DNA from: Pseudomonas parakoreensis
Lineage (GTDB): Bacteria; Pseudomonadota; Gammaproteobacteria; Pseudomonadales; Pseudomonadaceae
DNA length: 64,000 nt
Direction: 5' to 3'
NCBI RefSeq assembly: GCF_021602155.1
Contig: NZ_BQHY01000002.1
Coordinates: forward strand, 186,001-250,000
Position numbers and translations under genes: made by a program. A model generated the notes under the pieces. It had not been told where the DNA came from, did not search any database, and worked only from the letters and a program-made list of their open reading frames with translations. Shown here one piece after another: positions 1-11,021 of the stretch (positions within the stretch are counted from its first letter, which is position 1; each line of letters starts with the position of its first letter).

Positions 1-58
1 TCGTAGCGTCTTCTGATAAAAATCAACGGATGTGCGGATTCCCCAATCAAGTACCTGA

Positions 59-478
59 TCAACGCCTGCGTCGACGCTCCAATAGAGAGAACAGGTACAT
101 GCCGGCCAACATGGCCAACACGAATACGATGATCTGCCCGTGCCCGGTAAGCAGAATAGCGACGGCTGGCCCAGGGCAGATTCCCGCCATCCCCCAACCG
201 ATGCCGAACAGCAGGCTGCCGCCAATCAGGCGGGCATCCAGCTCCCGTTTCACCGGTAACTGCATGGGCGCCCCCAGCAAGGATTGCGTGCTGTTACGCG
301 CCCAGTTCAACGGGATAACCGCCACGGCGATGGCGCCTCCCATCACCAGAGCAAGTGACGGATCCCAGGCCCCGGCCACATCCAGGAAAGCCAGTACCTT
401 GGCGGGGTTCGCCATGCCTGCCAGGAGCAGCCCCAGGCCGAAGATCAGTCCTGCGAAAAAAGCGCTGAGCTTGATCAT
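59..478 (-). CDS. YeeE/YedE family membrane protein, second half-size subunit
   Basis: This 139-residue hydrophobic protein is the second of two half-size YeeE/YedE (sulphur transport family) proteins in tandem. About four membrane segments are visible. The family signature appears as GMANPAKVLAFLD near residues 20-32 and GIGWGMAGICPGPA near residues 93-106, the latter carrying the conserved Cys. The ATG at 478 is chosen because it begins the family-typical N terminus, MIKLSAFFAGLIFGLGL, and lies two bases from the stop of the partner gene at 481, so the two are coupled. The family moves thiosulphate or other sulphur compounds; the substrate here is not shown by the sequence. The C terminus is a run of arginines. 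Confidence 0.88.
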   Translation of the reverse strand: MIKLSAFFAGLIFGLGLLLAGMANPAKVLAFLDVAGAWDPSLALVMGGAIAVAVIPLNWARNSTQSLLGAPMQLPVKRELDARLIGGSLLFGIGWGMAGICPGPAVAILLTGHGQIIVFVLAMLAGMYLFSLLERRRRR

Positions 479-480
479 TT

Positions 481-915
481 TCAGGCCCCCACGACATGAC
501 GAATGACGTACACCGTTGCAAAACCGGCGAGCATAAAGCACATCGTTGCCGTGATGGATCGGGCAGACAGTCGAGAGATCCCGCAAACCCCATGGCCACT
601 TGTGCAGCCAGAGCCGTAACGGGTGCCCACGCCGACGAACAGTCCCGCAATGATCAGCGTCGGCCATTCTGCCTTGATCTCGATCTGCGGCAGTACGGCA
701 AACACTCCCCACAACAGTGGCGCGAGCATCAGGCCAAGAAGAAACAGTGCCTTCTCGCTCCAGCCTTCACTGCCAAATTGCATCACGCTGCCAATCAAGC
801 CACTGATGCCGGCGATGCGACCATTGGCGAGCACGAATACCCCAACCGCCAGGCCTATCAAGGCCCCACCGCCCAACGAAGTCCAAGGCGTAAAGTTCAG
901 CCAGTCAATGCTCAT
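481..915 (-). CDS. YeeE/YedE family membrane protein, first half-size subunit
   Basis: A 144-residue membrane protein with about four hydrophobic segments, homologous to the other half of YeeE/YedE. It has the motifs GGALIGLAVGVFVLANGRIAG (about residues 15-36) and GVGTRYGSGCTSGHGVCG (about residues 96-113) with the family's conserved cysteines. It lies between an ArsO-like flavoprotein gene upstream (41-base gap) and the second YeeE-like gene downstream (two-base gap), all on the minus strand, so the three probably form one operon. In the family these pairs import reduced sulphur compounds or export sulphur from the cytoplasm. The flavoprotein partner suggests redox handling of the substrate, which is inference. 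Confidence 0.88.
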   Translation of the reverse strand: MSIDWLNFTPWTSLGGGALIGLAVGVFVLANGRIAGISGLIGSVMQFGSEGWSEKALFLLGLMLAPLLWGVFAVLPQIEIKAEWPTLIIAGLFVGVGTRYGSGCTSGHGVCGISRLSARSITATMCFMLAGFATVYVIRHVVGA

Positions 916-956
916 TTTGTAGCTCCTGCACAGAAGTGCCGATTAAAAGCCATACA

Positions 957-2066
957 TCACCGCGCGTGCCTTGGAGGTGCTGATTCGCTAGCCGGCGTGT
1001 TTTGCGTCATTAAAAACCGCTCGATCTCCTCAACGGTACTTCGCGCCGTTCGGGTGACGCCGATCAGTGTCGCGGAAGCGGCGCCTGTCCAGTCGCCATA
1101 CCCCACCAGCCACAAGCGCGGCTCCTTGATCGAACGCGTACCTTCAACGACCACACGTCCATCGGCGGTACACACCCCCAGTGATGCCAGATAACCGAGG
1201 GCAGGGCGAAAACCGGTGCACCAGATCACTACGTCGACCGGCGTTTGCGAGCCATCGGCCCACGTCACCCCGGTTTCGGTGAAGCGCAGGAACGGCCGAA
1301 CCGCATGCAGCACGCCGCGCTCCCGAGCCTCGACGACTGGCGGGACCATCACGATATCGCCCAGGCCTCCGACCGGTTGTTCAATGACGGTCCCGGCGAG
1401 CTGGGCTTTCCAGCGCTCGGTGGCGCGCTCGAACAGCACGCGGCCATCGACCTCATCGGCGAGAAATTCTGGCGGCTGCGGAGTAACCCAGGTGGCGTCG
1501 GCCACTTTTGAGACCTCAGCGAGGATCTGTGCACCGGAGTTGCCACCGCCCACCACCAGGACTTTTTTTCCCGCAAAAGGCTTCGCATTGACGTAATGGG
1601 CCGAATGCAAATGCTGGCCGGTAAAGGTTTCACTGCCGGGGTAATGTGGCAGGTAAGGATGACGCCAGGTGCCGGTCGCACTGACCACTGCGCGGGCCAG
1701 CCAGCAACGGCCCTGGGCTTTGACCTGAAGTCGATCGCCCTGGCGCTCAACAGCATCGACCCAATAAGGCCGTTCGACAGGGAACTGATAGCGTTGCTCA
1801 TACTGGCGCAGGTAATCGATCACGTTGTCGCGACTGGGATAGCCGTCGGTGACCGGCGGCATCATCCAGCCGGCGATGGAGCTCCAGGTCGAAGGTGAAA
1901 ACAATCGCAGGGAGTCCCAGCCATGCCGCCACGCACCACCCGGTGCGGCTTCGGCATCAATGATCACAAACGAGCGCCCGGTGCGACGCAGGAAGTAAGC
2001 CACGGCGAGTGCGGACTGACCGCCGCCAATAATCGCGACATCCACTTCGGTACAGTTGGCAGGCAT
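957..2066 (-). CDS. ArsO-like NAD(P)H-dependent flavin monooxygenase
   Basis: A 369-residue two-dinucleotide-binding flavoprotein. The FAD site is [17 protein letters not shown] near residues 10-26 and the NAD(P)H site is [17 protein letters not shown] near residues 169-185. The stretches WDSLRLFSP and [12 protein letters not shown] are typical of the ArsO group of class-B-like monooxygenases, often found in arsenic resistance loci. No arsR, arsB or arsC lies beside it here; instead it leads an operon with two YeeE/YedE proteins. A role in oxidising a sulphur or metalloid compound is therefore inferred from context only. The ATG at 2066 follows a GGACTCTCC leader without a strong ribosome site. 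A general FAD/NAD(P) oxidoreductase is the safe alternative name. Confidence 0.8.
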   Translation of the reverse strand: MPANCTEVDVAIIGGGQSALAVAYFLRRTGRSFVIIDAEAAPGGAWRHGWDSLRLFSPSTWSSIAGWMMPPVTDGYPSRDNVIDYLRQYEQRYQFPVERPYWVDAVERQGDRLQVKAQGRCWLARAVVSATGTWRHPYLPHYPGSETFTGQHLHSAHYVNAKPFAGKKVLVVGGGNSGAQILAEVSKVADATWVTPQPPEFLADEVDGRVLFERATERWKAQLAGTVIEQPVGGLGDIVMVPPVVEARERGVLHAVRPFLRFTETGVTWADGSQTPVDVVIWCTGFRPALGYLASLGVCTADGRVVVEGTRSIKEPRLWLVGYGDWTGAASATLIGVTRTARSTVEEIERFLMTQNTPASESAPPRHAR

Positions 2067-2151
2067 TGGGAGAGTCCTTGAGGCAGCGCAAGTCAGGCCA
2101 GATTAGCGCATCCGAATCGGGCGTTTGTTGATGATCCTCAAATGGCGGTAT

Positions 2152-3081
2152 CTAGATCGCCGCCCAATCGGTTCGATGCTGCAGCAGAAAATCGACGAAT
2201 GCCCGGACCCGCTGAGGAACGTAGCGGCCATGAGGGTAGAGCAGGGTGTAAGGCCGGGAGCGCCCATTGTAGGGCTGGAGTACCTCGACGAGGCGCCCAT
2301 CGGCCAATTCGTTCTCGACAATGAATCGGTAAGTCTGGAACAGCCCAGCGCTGTGTTTGGCCAGGGTGACGCCGCCCAGCACATCGTCCGAGCAGCAATA
2401 GCGGCCCTCTGTGAAGATCTCGCGATGTTTGCCGTCGACCTCGAACAGCCATGAGATGCGACGGCCGCTGCTGGGCAGTTCAAATTGAATGCACTCGTGA
2501 GTGACAAGGTCATCCAGTGTCGTTGGCGTGCCGGCCTTGGTCAGGTATTCAGGTGTCGCGACCACGACCAGTTCTGCGTCCTCCAGCAAGCGGGCGATCA
2601 GGGTCGAGTCCGGTTGAGCCCGGACCCGAATCGCCAGATCATAGCCCTCCGCCACAAAGTCGATATTTCGGTTACCCAAATGGATATCCACGCTGACGTC
2701 TGGATAAAGCGCCCGAAATTTCGGCAGAAGCGGCAGGATCCGATGATGCCCATACGTGGTCGGAAGACTGATGCGCAGCCGCCCTGAAGGCGTCGATTGA
2801 GCGCCCATGACTTCTTGCTGTGCTTCCACCAGTTGCGTCAGGGCCTGTCGGCATTGTTCATAGAACACCCGGCCCGGTTCAGTCATCCGGATGCTGCGTG
2901 TGGTTCTGACGAAAAGACGTGACCCCAGACGCTCTTCAAGACGCAAAATCGAGCGGCTTACTGCCGCAGGCGTCACACCGGCTACCTGCGCGGCTGCCGT
3001 AAAACTGCCCGTTTCCGAGGCCAGGCAAAATAGCTCGATGCTTCCTAGCTGCAGGTCATCAAAATGACGCTTCATATTCAT
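2152..3081 (-). CDS. LysR family transcriptional regulator
   Basis: A 309-residue LysR-type regulator with an N-terminal winged helix (roughly residues 8-67, including SETGSFTAAAQVAGVTPAAV and RLEERLGSRLFVRTTRS) and a C-terminal substrate-binding domain. It belongs to the large group whose members end with YPHGRYVPQRVRAFVDFL. It is divergent from the tautomerase/SDR pair beginning at 3277 and probably controls it. The start at 3081 (MNMKRHFDDL) is preferred over upstream codons because relatives begin there; ATG 3075 is also possible. The inducer cannot be predicted. Confidence 0.9.
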   Translation of the reverse strand: MNMKRHFDDLQLGSIELFCLASETGSFTAAAQVAGVTPAAVSRSILRLEERLGSRLFVRTTRSIRMTEPGRVFYEQCRQALTQLVEAQQEVMGAQSTPSGRLRISLPTTYGHHRILPLLPKFRALYPDVSVDIHLGNRNIDFVAEGYDLAIRVRAQPDSTLIARLLEDAELVVVATPEYLTKAGTPTTLDDLVTHECIQFELPSSGRRISWLFEVDGKHREIFTEGRYCCSDDVLGGVTLAKHSAGLFQTYRFIVENELADGRLVEVLQPYNGRSRPYTLLYPHGRYVPQRVRAFVDFLLQHRTDWAAI

Positions 3082-3148
3082 CACACCGAGTATTCGCGAA
3101 GTGCCCAAAGCATACCGAAGTCGATGACGCAGTGGCGAAGACCGCGGC

Positions 3149-3204
3149 TTTTATTCATTACACGGCGTCATAAATGAAGTAACCGGGCCCGCATTTATTC
3201 ATTC
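3149..3204. promoter_or_regulatory. Repeated TTTATTCATT half-sites in LysR divergent promoter
   Basis: The 195-base gap between the LysR gene and the tautomerase gene contains TTTATTCATT twice in the same direction, at 3150-3159 and 3194-3203, with an opposed AAATGAA at 3172-3178 between them. The remainder is GC-rich, so these AT-rich copies stand out. LysR regulators usually bind two sites in such divergent regions. The assignment as operator is inference. Confidence 0.4.
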
Positions 3205-3276
3205 AAGGCCAGCTTATAGAGTTCATTCCACTTGCCGTCTCATCATGCCGATGAGACGCGAACTGGAGACTTTCCC

Positions 3277-3489
3277 GTGCCTTTCATCAACGTTTGGATC
3301 ACCCGCGACGGCGTTACCAGAGAACAAAAAGCACAGGTGATCGCCGAGATCACCCAAACCATGCAGACGGTGCTCAACAAGGACCCGCACCTGACGCACA
3401 TCGTGATCGAGGAAGTCGATACCGATAACTGGGGCTACGCAGGAATAACCACGACCGAGTACCGCCAGTCGCTGGTGGAGCCCAGGTAA
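3277..3489 (+). CDS. 4-oxalocrotonate tautomerase family enzyme (GTG start)
   Basis: A 70-residue tautomerase of the 4-oxalocrotonate superfamily. These enzymes use the N-terminal proline left after removal of the initiator Met as general base. Only the GTG at 3277, with GGAG about nine bases upstream, gives fMet-Pro-Phe-Ile-Asn, placing Pro at position 1; longer reading from upstream would bury it. The body, VWITRDGVTREQKAQVIAEI and HIVIEEVDTDNWGYAG, fits the beta-alpha-beta fold. It is the first gene of a pair with the SDR at 3536, facing a LysR regulator. Substrate unknown. Confidence 0.88.
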   Translation: MPFINVWITRDGVTREQKAQVIAEITQTMQTVLNKDPHLTHIVIEEVDTDNWGYAGITTTEYRQSLVEPR

Positions 3490-3535
3490 TGCTGAGGCAC
3501 TTGAAACCGCTTTTTTCAACTATCGAGGCATTATC

Positions 3536-4249
3536 ATGAGCCATTCAAAAAAAGTCGTTGTGGTCACTGGCGCATCCCAGGGGCTGGGCGCGGGCATCGT
3601 CGAGGGTTTTCGTAAACTCGGTTATCAAGTGGTGGCGACTTCGCGCTCCATCCAGCCGTCATCGGATCCGGACATCCTGACCGTCGCTGGAGATATCGCC
3701 GATCCGGCTACGTCCGAGAAAATCATTCGCGAAGGTGTAGCGCGTTTTGGCCGCATCGACACGTTGGTGAACAACGCCGGGATCTTCCTCGCCAAACCGT
3801 TCACGGCCTATACCCGCGAAGAGTATGTAAATACCGTGGCCACCAACATGGGCAGCTTCTTCCATATGTCGCAGCAGGCGATTGCCCAGATGGAGAAGCA
3901 AGGCGAGGGCGGTCATGTGGTCAGCATCACCACATCGTTGGTCGATCACGCCATCGAGGGCGTGCCATCGGTGCTGGCGTCGCTGACCAAAGGTGGGATG
4001 AACGCCGCGACCAAATCCCTGGCGATCGAGTACGCCAAGCGCGGCATCCGCGTTAACGCGGTCTCGCCGGGCATCATCAAGACCCCGATGCATGGCGAGG
4101 AAAGCCACGCCGCATTGGGCCGCCTGCATCCGGTCGGCCACATGGGCGACGTGCAAGACATCGTCGCAGCGGTGTTGTATCTGGACAGCGCCCACTTCGT
4201 CACGGGCGAAATCCTGCACGTCGATGGTGGCCAAAGCGCCGGCCACTGA
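3536..4249 (+). CDS. SDR family oxidoreductase lacking the catalytic tyrosine
   Basis: A 237-residue classical short-chain dehydrogenase/reductase fold. The nucleotide motif TGASQGLGAG is at residues 11-20, NNAG follows in the usual place, and the end is VTGEILHVDGGQSAGH. The active-site pattern departs from the family: where YxxxK is expected the protein reads ASLTK, so the catalytic Tyr is Ala while the Lys is kept, and the preceding Ser-rich stretch is VVSITTSLVDHA. I recall other Pseudomonas proteins with this variant, so it is probably a real subfamily and not a sequencing error. It may bind NAD(P) with altered chemistry. GAGG precedes the ATG. It is co-oriented with the tautomerase, 46 bases away. 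Confidence 0.87.
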   Translation: MSHSKKVVVVTGASQGLGAGIVEGFRKLGYQVVATSRSIQPSSDPDILTVAGDIADPATSEKIIREGVARFGRIDTLVNNAGIFLAKPFTAYTREEYVNTVATNMGSFFHMSQQAIAQMEKQGEGGHVVSITTSLVDHAIEGVPSVLASLTKGGMNAATKSLAIEYAKRGIRVNAVSPGIIKTPMHGEESHAALGRLHPVGHMGDVQDIVAAVLYLDSAHFVTGEILHVDGGQSAGH

Positions 4250-4294
4250 TGGAGACGGCGGCCTGGCTAACCAGGCGACCGGCAATCTGAAGCA

Positions 4295-4317
4295 AGAAGC
4301 CGCCATCGGCGGCTTCT
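4295..4317. terminator. Hairpin terminator between convergent SDR and carbonic anhydrase genes
   Basis: A perfect 10-bp stem (AGAAGCCGCC at 4295-4304 with GGCGGCTTCT at 4308-4317) and a three-base loop lie between the stop codons of the SDR (4249) and the convergent carbonic anhydrase (4322). Neither side has a long T-run, so efficiency is uncertain, but position and stem suit a bidirectional terminator. Confidence 0.65.
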
Positions 4318-4321
4318 CCCA

Positions 4322-4981
4322 TCACATTTGAGGGGCGTTGCGAGCAGCGATCGCGACGGTGCTCGGCGAATCCGCAAGTGGGACGAATTGCCGTGTCGCG
4401 CCATCAAGTGCATCGATGCATCCGGCTTCGATGTCGTAAACCCAGCCGTGCAGATTCAGCCGTCCTTGCTCGAGCGCGAGGGCCACTGAGGGATGCGTAC
4501 GCAGATTCGCCAGTTGCGCGATCACGTTTTCACGCACAAGGCCATCGAGCTTGGCGCCGGGCGTATCGAACTCATGCGCCGCATTGATCGCTTTCGCGGC
4601 GTCCGCGTGACGGAGCCAGTTAGCGACCGCTGGCAGATGATCCAGACAAGTGCAGCGCGAAATCGCGCCCATCGCGCCGCAGTCCGAATGGCCGCAGATC
4701 ACGATGTCCTGGACGCCGAGCACAGCGACCGCATATTCGACAGTGGCCGAAACGCCGCCGGGCTCGGGGCCGTAAGACGGCACAATATTGCCGGCGTTAC
4801 GAATCACGAACAGTTCGCCCGGTTCACGCTGCGTAAGGAGTTCCGGCACAACACGACTGTCCGAGCAGGTGACAAACAGCGCCTTGGGATTTTGTGCCGT
4901 CGCGAGCTGCTTGAACAGCTCGATACGCTGAGGATAAACCTCGCGCTGAAAGCGCAGAAAGCCGTCAATGATGTCACGCAT
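4322..4981 (-). CDS. Beta-class carbonic anhydrase
   Basis: A 219-residue zinc enzyme that interconverts CO2 and bicarbonate. The zinc and active-site residues are plain: CSDSR at 39-43 (Cys39, Asp41, Arg43) and HSDCGAM at 98-104 (His98, Cys101). [13 protein letters not shown] (61-73) is the usual core strand. The start at 4981 is preferred over 4993 because GGAG sits six bases before it and [12 protein letters not shown] is the usual start of this group. It is a single-gene unit; the 292 bases upstream contain three ACGTAAC copies. Confidence 0.95.
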   Translation of the reverse strand: MRDIIDGFLRFQREVYPQRIELFKQLATAQNPKALFVTCSDSRVVPELLTQREPGELFVIRNAGNIVPSYGPEPGGVSATVEYAVAVLGVQDIVICGHSDCGAMGAISRCTCLDHLPAVANWLRHADAAKAINAAHEFDTPGAKLDGLVRENVIAQLANLRTHPSVALALEQGRLNLHGWVYDIEAGCIDALDGATRQFVPLADSPSTVAIAARNAPQM

Positions 4982-5126
4982 GAAGTTCTCCAAACCCGAT
5001 TAACAGATGGGGGCACAAGCACTCAATGTGCTGTCGCGCCGCGGTGACCGGTATTATCGCAAACGTTGCGCGTGTTAGCTGTACTTGACTTGATGTCTGC
5101 AGCCTGTGGGCATTGGTGCAGGAGGG

Positions 5127-5171
5127 ACGTAACGTAACACCTCGTTTAACATAATATACATTACACGTAAC
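5127..5171. promoter_or_regulatory. Three ACGTAAC copies upstream of carbonic anhydrase
   Basis: The 292-base gap between the carbonic anhydrase start (4981) and the cupin stop (5274) has no gene that I accept. It holds an AT-rich patch (TTTAACATAATATACATTA) flanked by ACGTAAC at 5127-5133, 5132-5138 (overlapping) and 5165-5171. The AT-rich patch is a likely promoter for the minus-strand carbonic anhydrase, and the repeats a possible regulator site. Both are inference. Confidence 0.3.
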
Positions 5172-5273
5172 AAGATGTTTCCGAATCAGCCCGGTTGCAC
5201 GCCACATTCAATCCAGAGGCTCACCTGAAGCCGCATTTTCCAAAACCTCGGTATGGCCTGAAATTTGTGAGCA

Positions 5274-5789
5274 TCAATCAGCATCCCGCGTCAGCTTTTC
5301 TATCAATATCCGGTGCTGTGGAAATTGCGCAGTCAGTCTGCGTCTGTCACCCATCTCCATATCCGCGAAATCAAATCCTGGCGACACGGTTTCGCTGATC
5401 AAACCAAAGCCGTGTTCACCCTCAAGCAGTCGCGATGCTTTCCAGATGCCACCAGGTACGTGCATTTGCAAAAGCTGTCCCGCCAGAATGTCGCTACCCA
5501 ATACCAATGTTTGAAGCGAGCCGTCACCTGAGATCATGCTGTACTCGATGGGATCGCCCAGATGGTAGAAATGCAGGATGTCCGATTGGTTGAAATGAAA
5601 CTGGCCCACCGGCGAATCTTCAGTCAGCAAGTAATAGATCGAAGTCACCAAGTAACGTGGGCCACGGGTGGTTTGCAGCATGGCACGATGATCTGTTTGA
5701 AAAGTCCTGCGAAAATAGCCGCCTTCAACATGAGGCTGCAGATCCAGTGCAGCAATCACGTCCACGATCTCTGTTTTCCCTCGATTCAT
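5274..5789 (-). CDS. Cupin domain protein (DUF985/cupin_5 family)
   Basis: A 171-residue cupin of the YML079w-like DUF985 family. Recognisable motifs are PHVEGGYFRRTFQ (residues 19-31), a beta-strand block SIYYLLTEDSPVGQFHFN (50-67) and SDILHFYHLGDPIEYSMI (69-86), followed by GLISETVSPGFDFADMEMG. The fold is a sugar-epimerase-like cupin; no reaction is firmly established. The start at 5789 is chosen over 5801 because GGAG, six bases before it, overlaps the upstream ATG codon. It stands alone on the minus strand between carbonic anhydrase and an AraC regulator. Confidence 0.85.
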   Translation of the reverse strand: MNRGKTEIVDVIAALDLQPHVEGGYFRRTFQTDHRAMLQTTRGPRYLVTSIYYLLTEDSPVGQFHFNQSDILHFYHLGDPIEYSMISGDGSLQTLVLGSDILAGQLLQMHVPGGIWKASRLLEGEHGFGLISETVSPGFDFADMEMGDRRRLTAQFPQHRILIEKLTRDAD

Positions 5790-5932
5790 GGCCTGCTCCA
5801 TTGATTGAAAGGCAGATAGGCTGATAGCTCTACTAAACGGCTATTTAGTGGAGTTAACTGTATTTCGACGAATATCGAAGACAATTCCCTCCACTTCAAC
5901 GATCTAACGCAAACCCACGTCAGGGACACTCG

Positions 5933-6829
5933 CTAGCGCTTCAGCGTCTCGCTCGGCAGCTCTTGGAACAGCGCCCGATAACTGTTGGAAAACCGCCCCA
6001 GATGCCAAAACGACCAGTTCATCGCCACTTCGGCCACGGTGGTTTCCGTGGGCCGGCGATTGAGTAATTCGCGGTGTGCACTGTTAAGCCGGCGTAGGCG
6101 CAGCCAGTGGCTCGGGGTCATACCGGTGTAGGCCTTGAACGCCTGCTGTAATTGACGCAACGGGACCCCTGCCACCTTCGAAAGCTCAAGCAGATTAACA
6201 GTCTCTTCTGGCGAATCTGCCGCCCATTCCCCTACTCGCTTCATGATCGTCCGTTCTTCAGTACGACGCTGCAAACCGCCTCGATCAAGTCGGGTGTGAG
6301 CGTTGTCGAGAATGAACAGACAGTCTTCGAGCAGCTGCTGCGTCAATGAGTTTTTATCAAACGGATCAACAGCTTGCGACAACTTCGTGAGCGTTGAGCT
6401 TAACCAGCGACTGAACAAGGCGTTCTGCCCGCAGTTAAGCGGCGCCATGAACAATCCCTCGAGTTTCGCCACATCCAGACCGTGTTCACGGACGAATTGC
6501 GGGCCGAACACCACGGCGATTTCCTGGTAGTTCTCCGGGGTGATCCAAATGTTGCGGCTGTCTTCGTTAAGCAGGTACAGCGCGTTGTCACTGCGATCAA
6601 AACAGAACGCCAAGGCACCCGATGGCGCACTGAATGCCTGCTCGACGCGGGTGTTCATCTGTTCTTCGTAGACCTGCACACCTTCCAGATCCAGATAGCG
6701 AATCTGCCCGGCGAAATGCCCGGGCGACATCTGCTGGTAATGCTGGACCCAACCCGGTGTGGCGCGGATTTGTTCGGTGACATCAGCGGTATTGAACGCC
6801 TGAACCTGAAGCGGATTACACGTTGTCAT
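5933..6829 (-). CDS. AraC family regulator of the polyamine unit
   Basis: A 298-residue regulator. The last ~95 residues form a double helix-turn-helix AraC domain (LSKVAGVPLRQLQQAFKAYT and VAEVAMNWSFWHLGRFSNSY), while the first two thirds form a sensor domain that I do not recognise beyond resemblance to EutR-type regulators. It is divergent from the gamma-glutamylpolyamine synthetase operon starting at 6991, so control of polyamine use is the natural inference. AAGG precedes the ATG at 6829. Two TTTGGTGC repeats lie just upstream in its own promoter. Confidence 0.88.
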   Translation of the reverse strand: MTTCNPLQVQAFNTADVTEQIRATPGWVQHYQQMSPGHFAGQIRYLDLEGVQVYEEQMNTRVEQAFSAPSGALAFCFDRSDNALYLLNEDSRNIWITPENYQEIAVVFGPQFVREHGLDVAKLEGLFMAPLNCGQNALFSRWLSSTLTKLSQAVDPFDKNSLTQQLLEDCLFILDNAHTRLDRGGLQRRTEERTIMKRVGEWAADSPEETVNLLELSKVAGVPLRQLQQAFKAYTGMTPSHWLRLRRLNSAHRELLNRRPTETTVAEVAMNWSFWHLGRFSNSYRALFQELPSETLKR

Positions 6830-6848
6830 GGGAGACCTTGCGCACTCT

Positions 6849-6866
6849 TTTGGTGCGCTTTGGTGC
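6849..6866. promoter_or_regulatory. TTTGGTGC direct repeat, candidate AraC-type operator
   Basis: TTTGGTGC occurs at 6849-6856 and again at 6859-6866, a ten-base period that places both copies on the same face of the helix. They lie 20-37 bases before the regulator start, in the divergent gap shared with the polyamine operon. AraC-type proteins often bind direct repeats, so autoregulation is plausible but unproven. Confidence 0.35.
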
Positions 6867-6990
6867 TGCTTAAAGTGGATAGATGGAACGGCAAGGCACG
6901 CCCAAGATAGTCGTCAACGCGCCACAGGGGAAGGGGCGGAAGATGAAACCCGCCCTCCCCGGCGTCTATAAAACCAATAACGAGGTCTTT

Positions 6991-10830
<3,840 letters not shown>

Positions 10831-10840
10831 CGCGCGCCCC

Positions 10841-10913
10841 TGTAGGCGCTGCCGAAGGCTGCGATCTTTTGATCTTTAAAATCAAGAGATCGCAGCCTGC
10901 GGCAGCGCCTGCA
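10841..10913. repeat. Paired repeat, TGTAGGAGCTGCCG class
   Basis: Two arms (TGTAGGCGCTGCCGAAGGCTGCGATCTTTTGATC and its imperfect reverse complement) face each other around a short AT loop, forming a long potential hairpin after the FAD oxidoreductase gene. It belongs to the same class as at least nine other copies in the window. Confidence 0.9.
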
Positions 10914-11021
10914 CAAAACCACATCGACCCGCGAATTTGCTCTATCGCCAAGCACTTCTATATTGATGAAGTGCTTTTGCGTTCCTGACGCTCAGCATCC
11001 ACAAAACCGAGGAGGACATGG

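Noticed and set aside
30-1194. Plus-strand open frames opposite the YeeE genes and the flavoprotein
   Set aside because: They are antisense readings in GC-rich DNA with Arg/Pro/Ala-rich composition and no motifs; the minus-strand genes have clear family matches.
4974-5207. A 77-residue open frame upstream of carbonic anhydrase
   Set aside because: No start context, no family resemblance and it overlaps the likely promoter.
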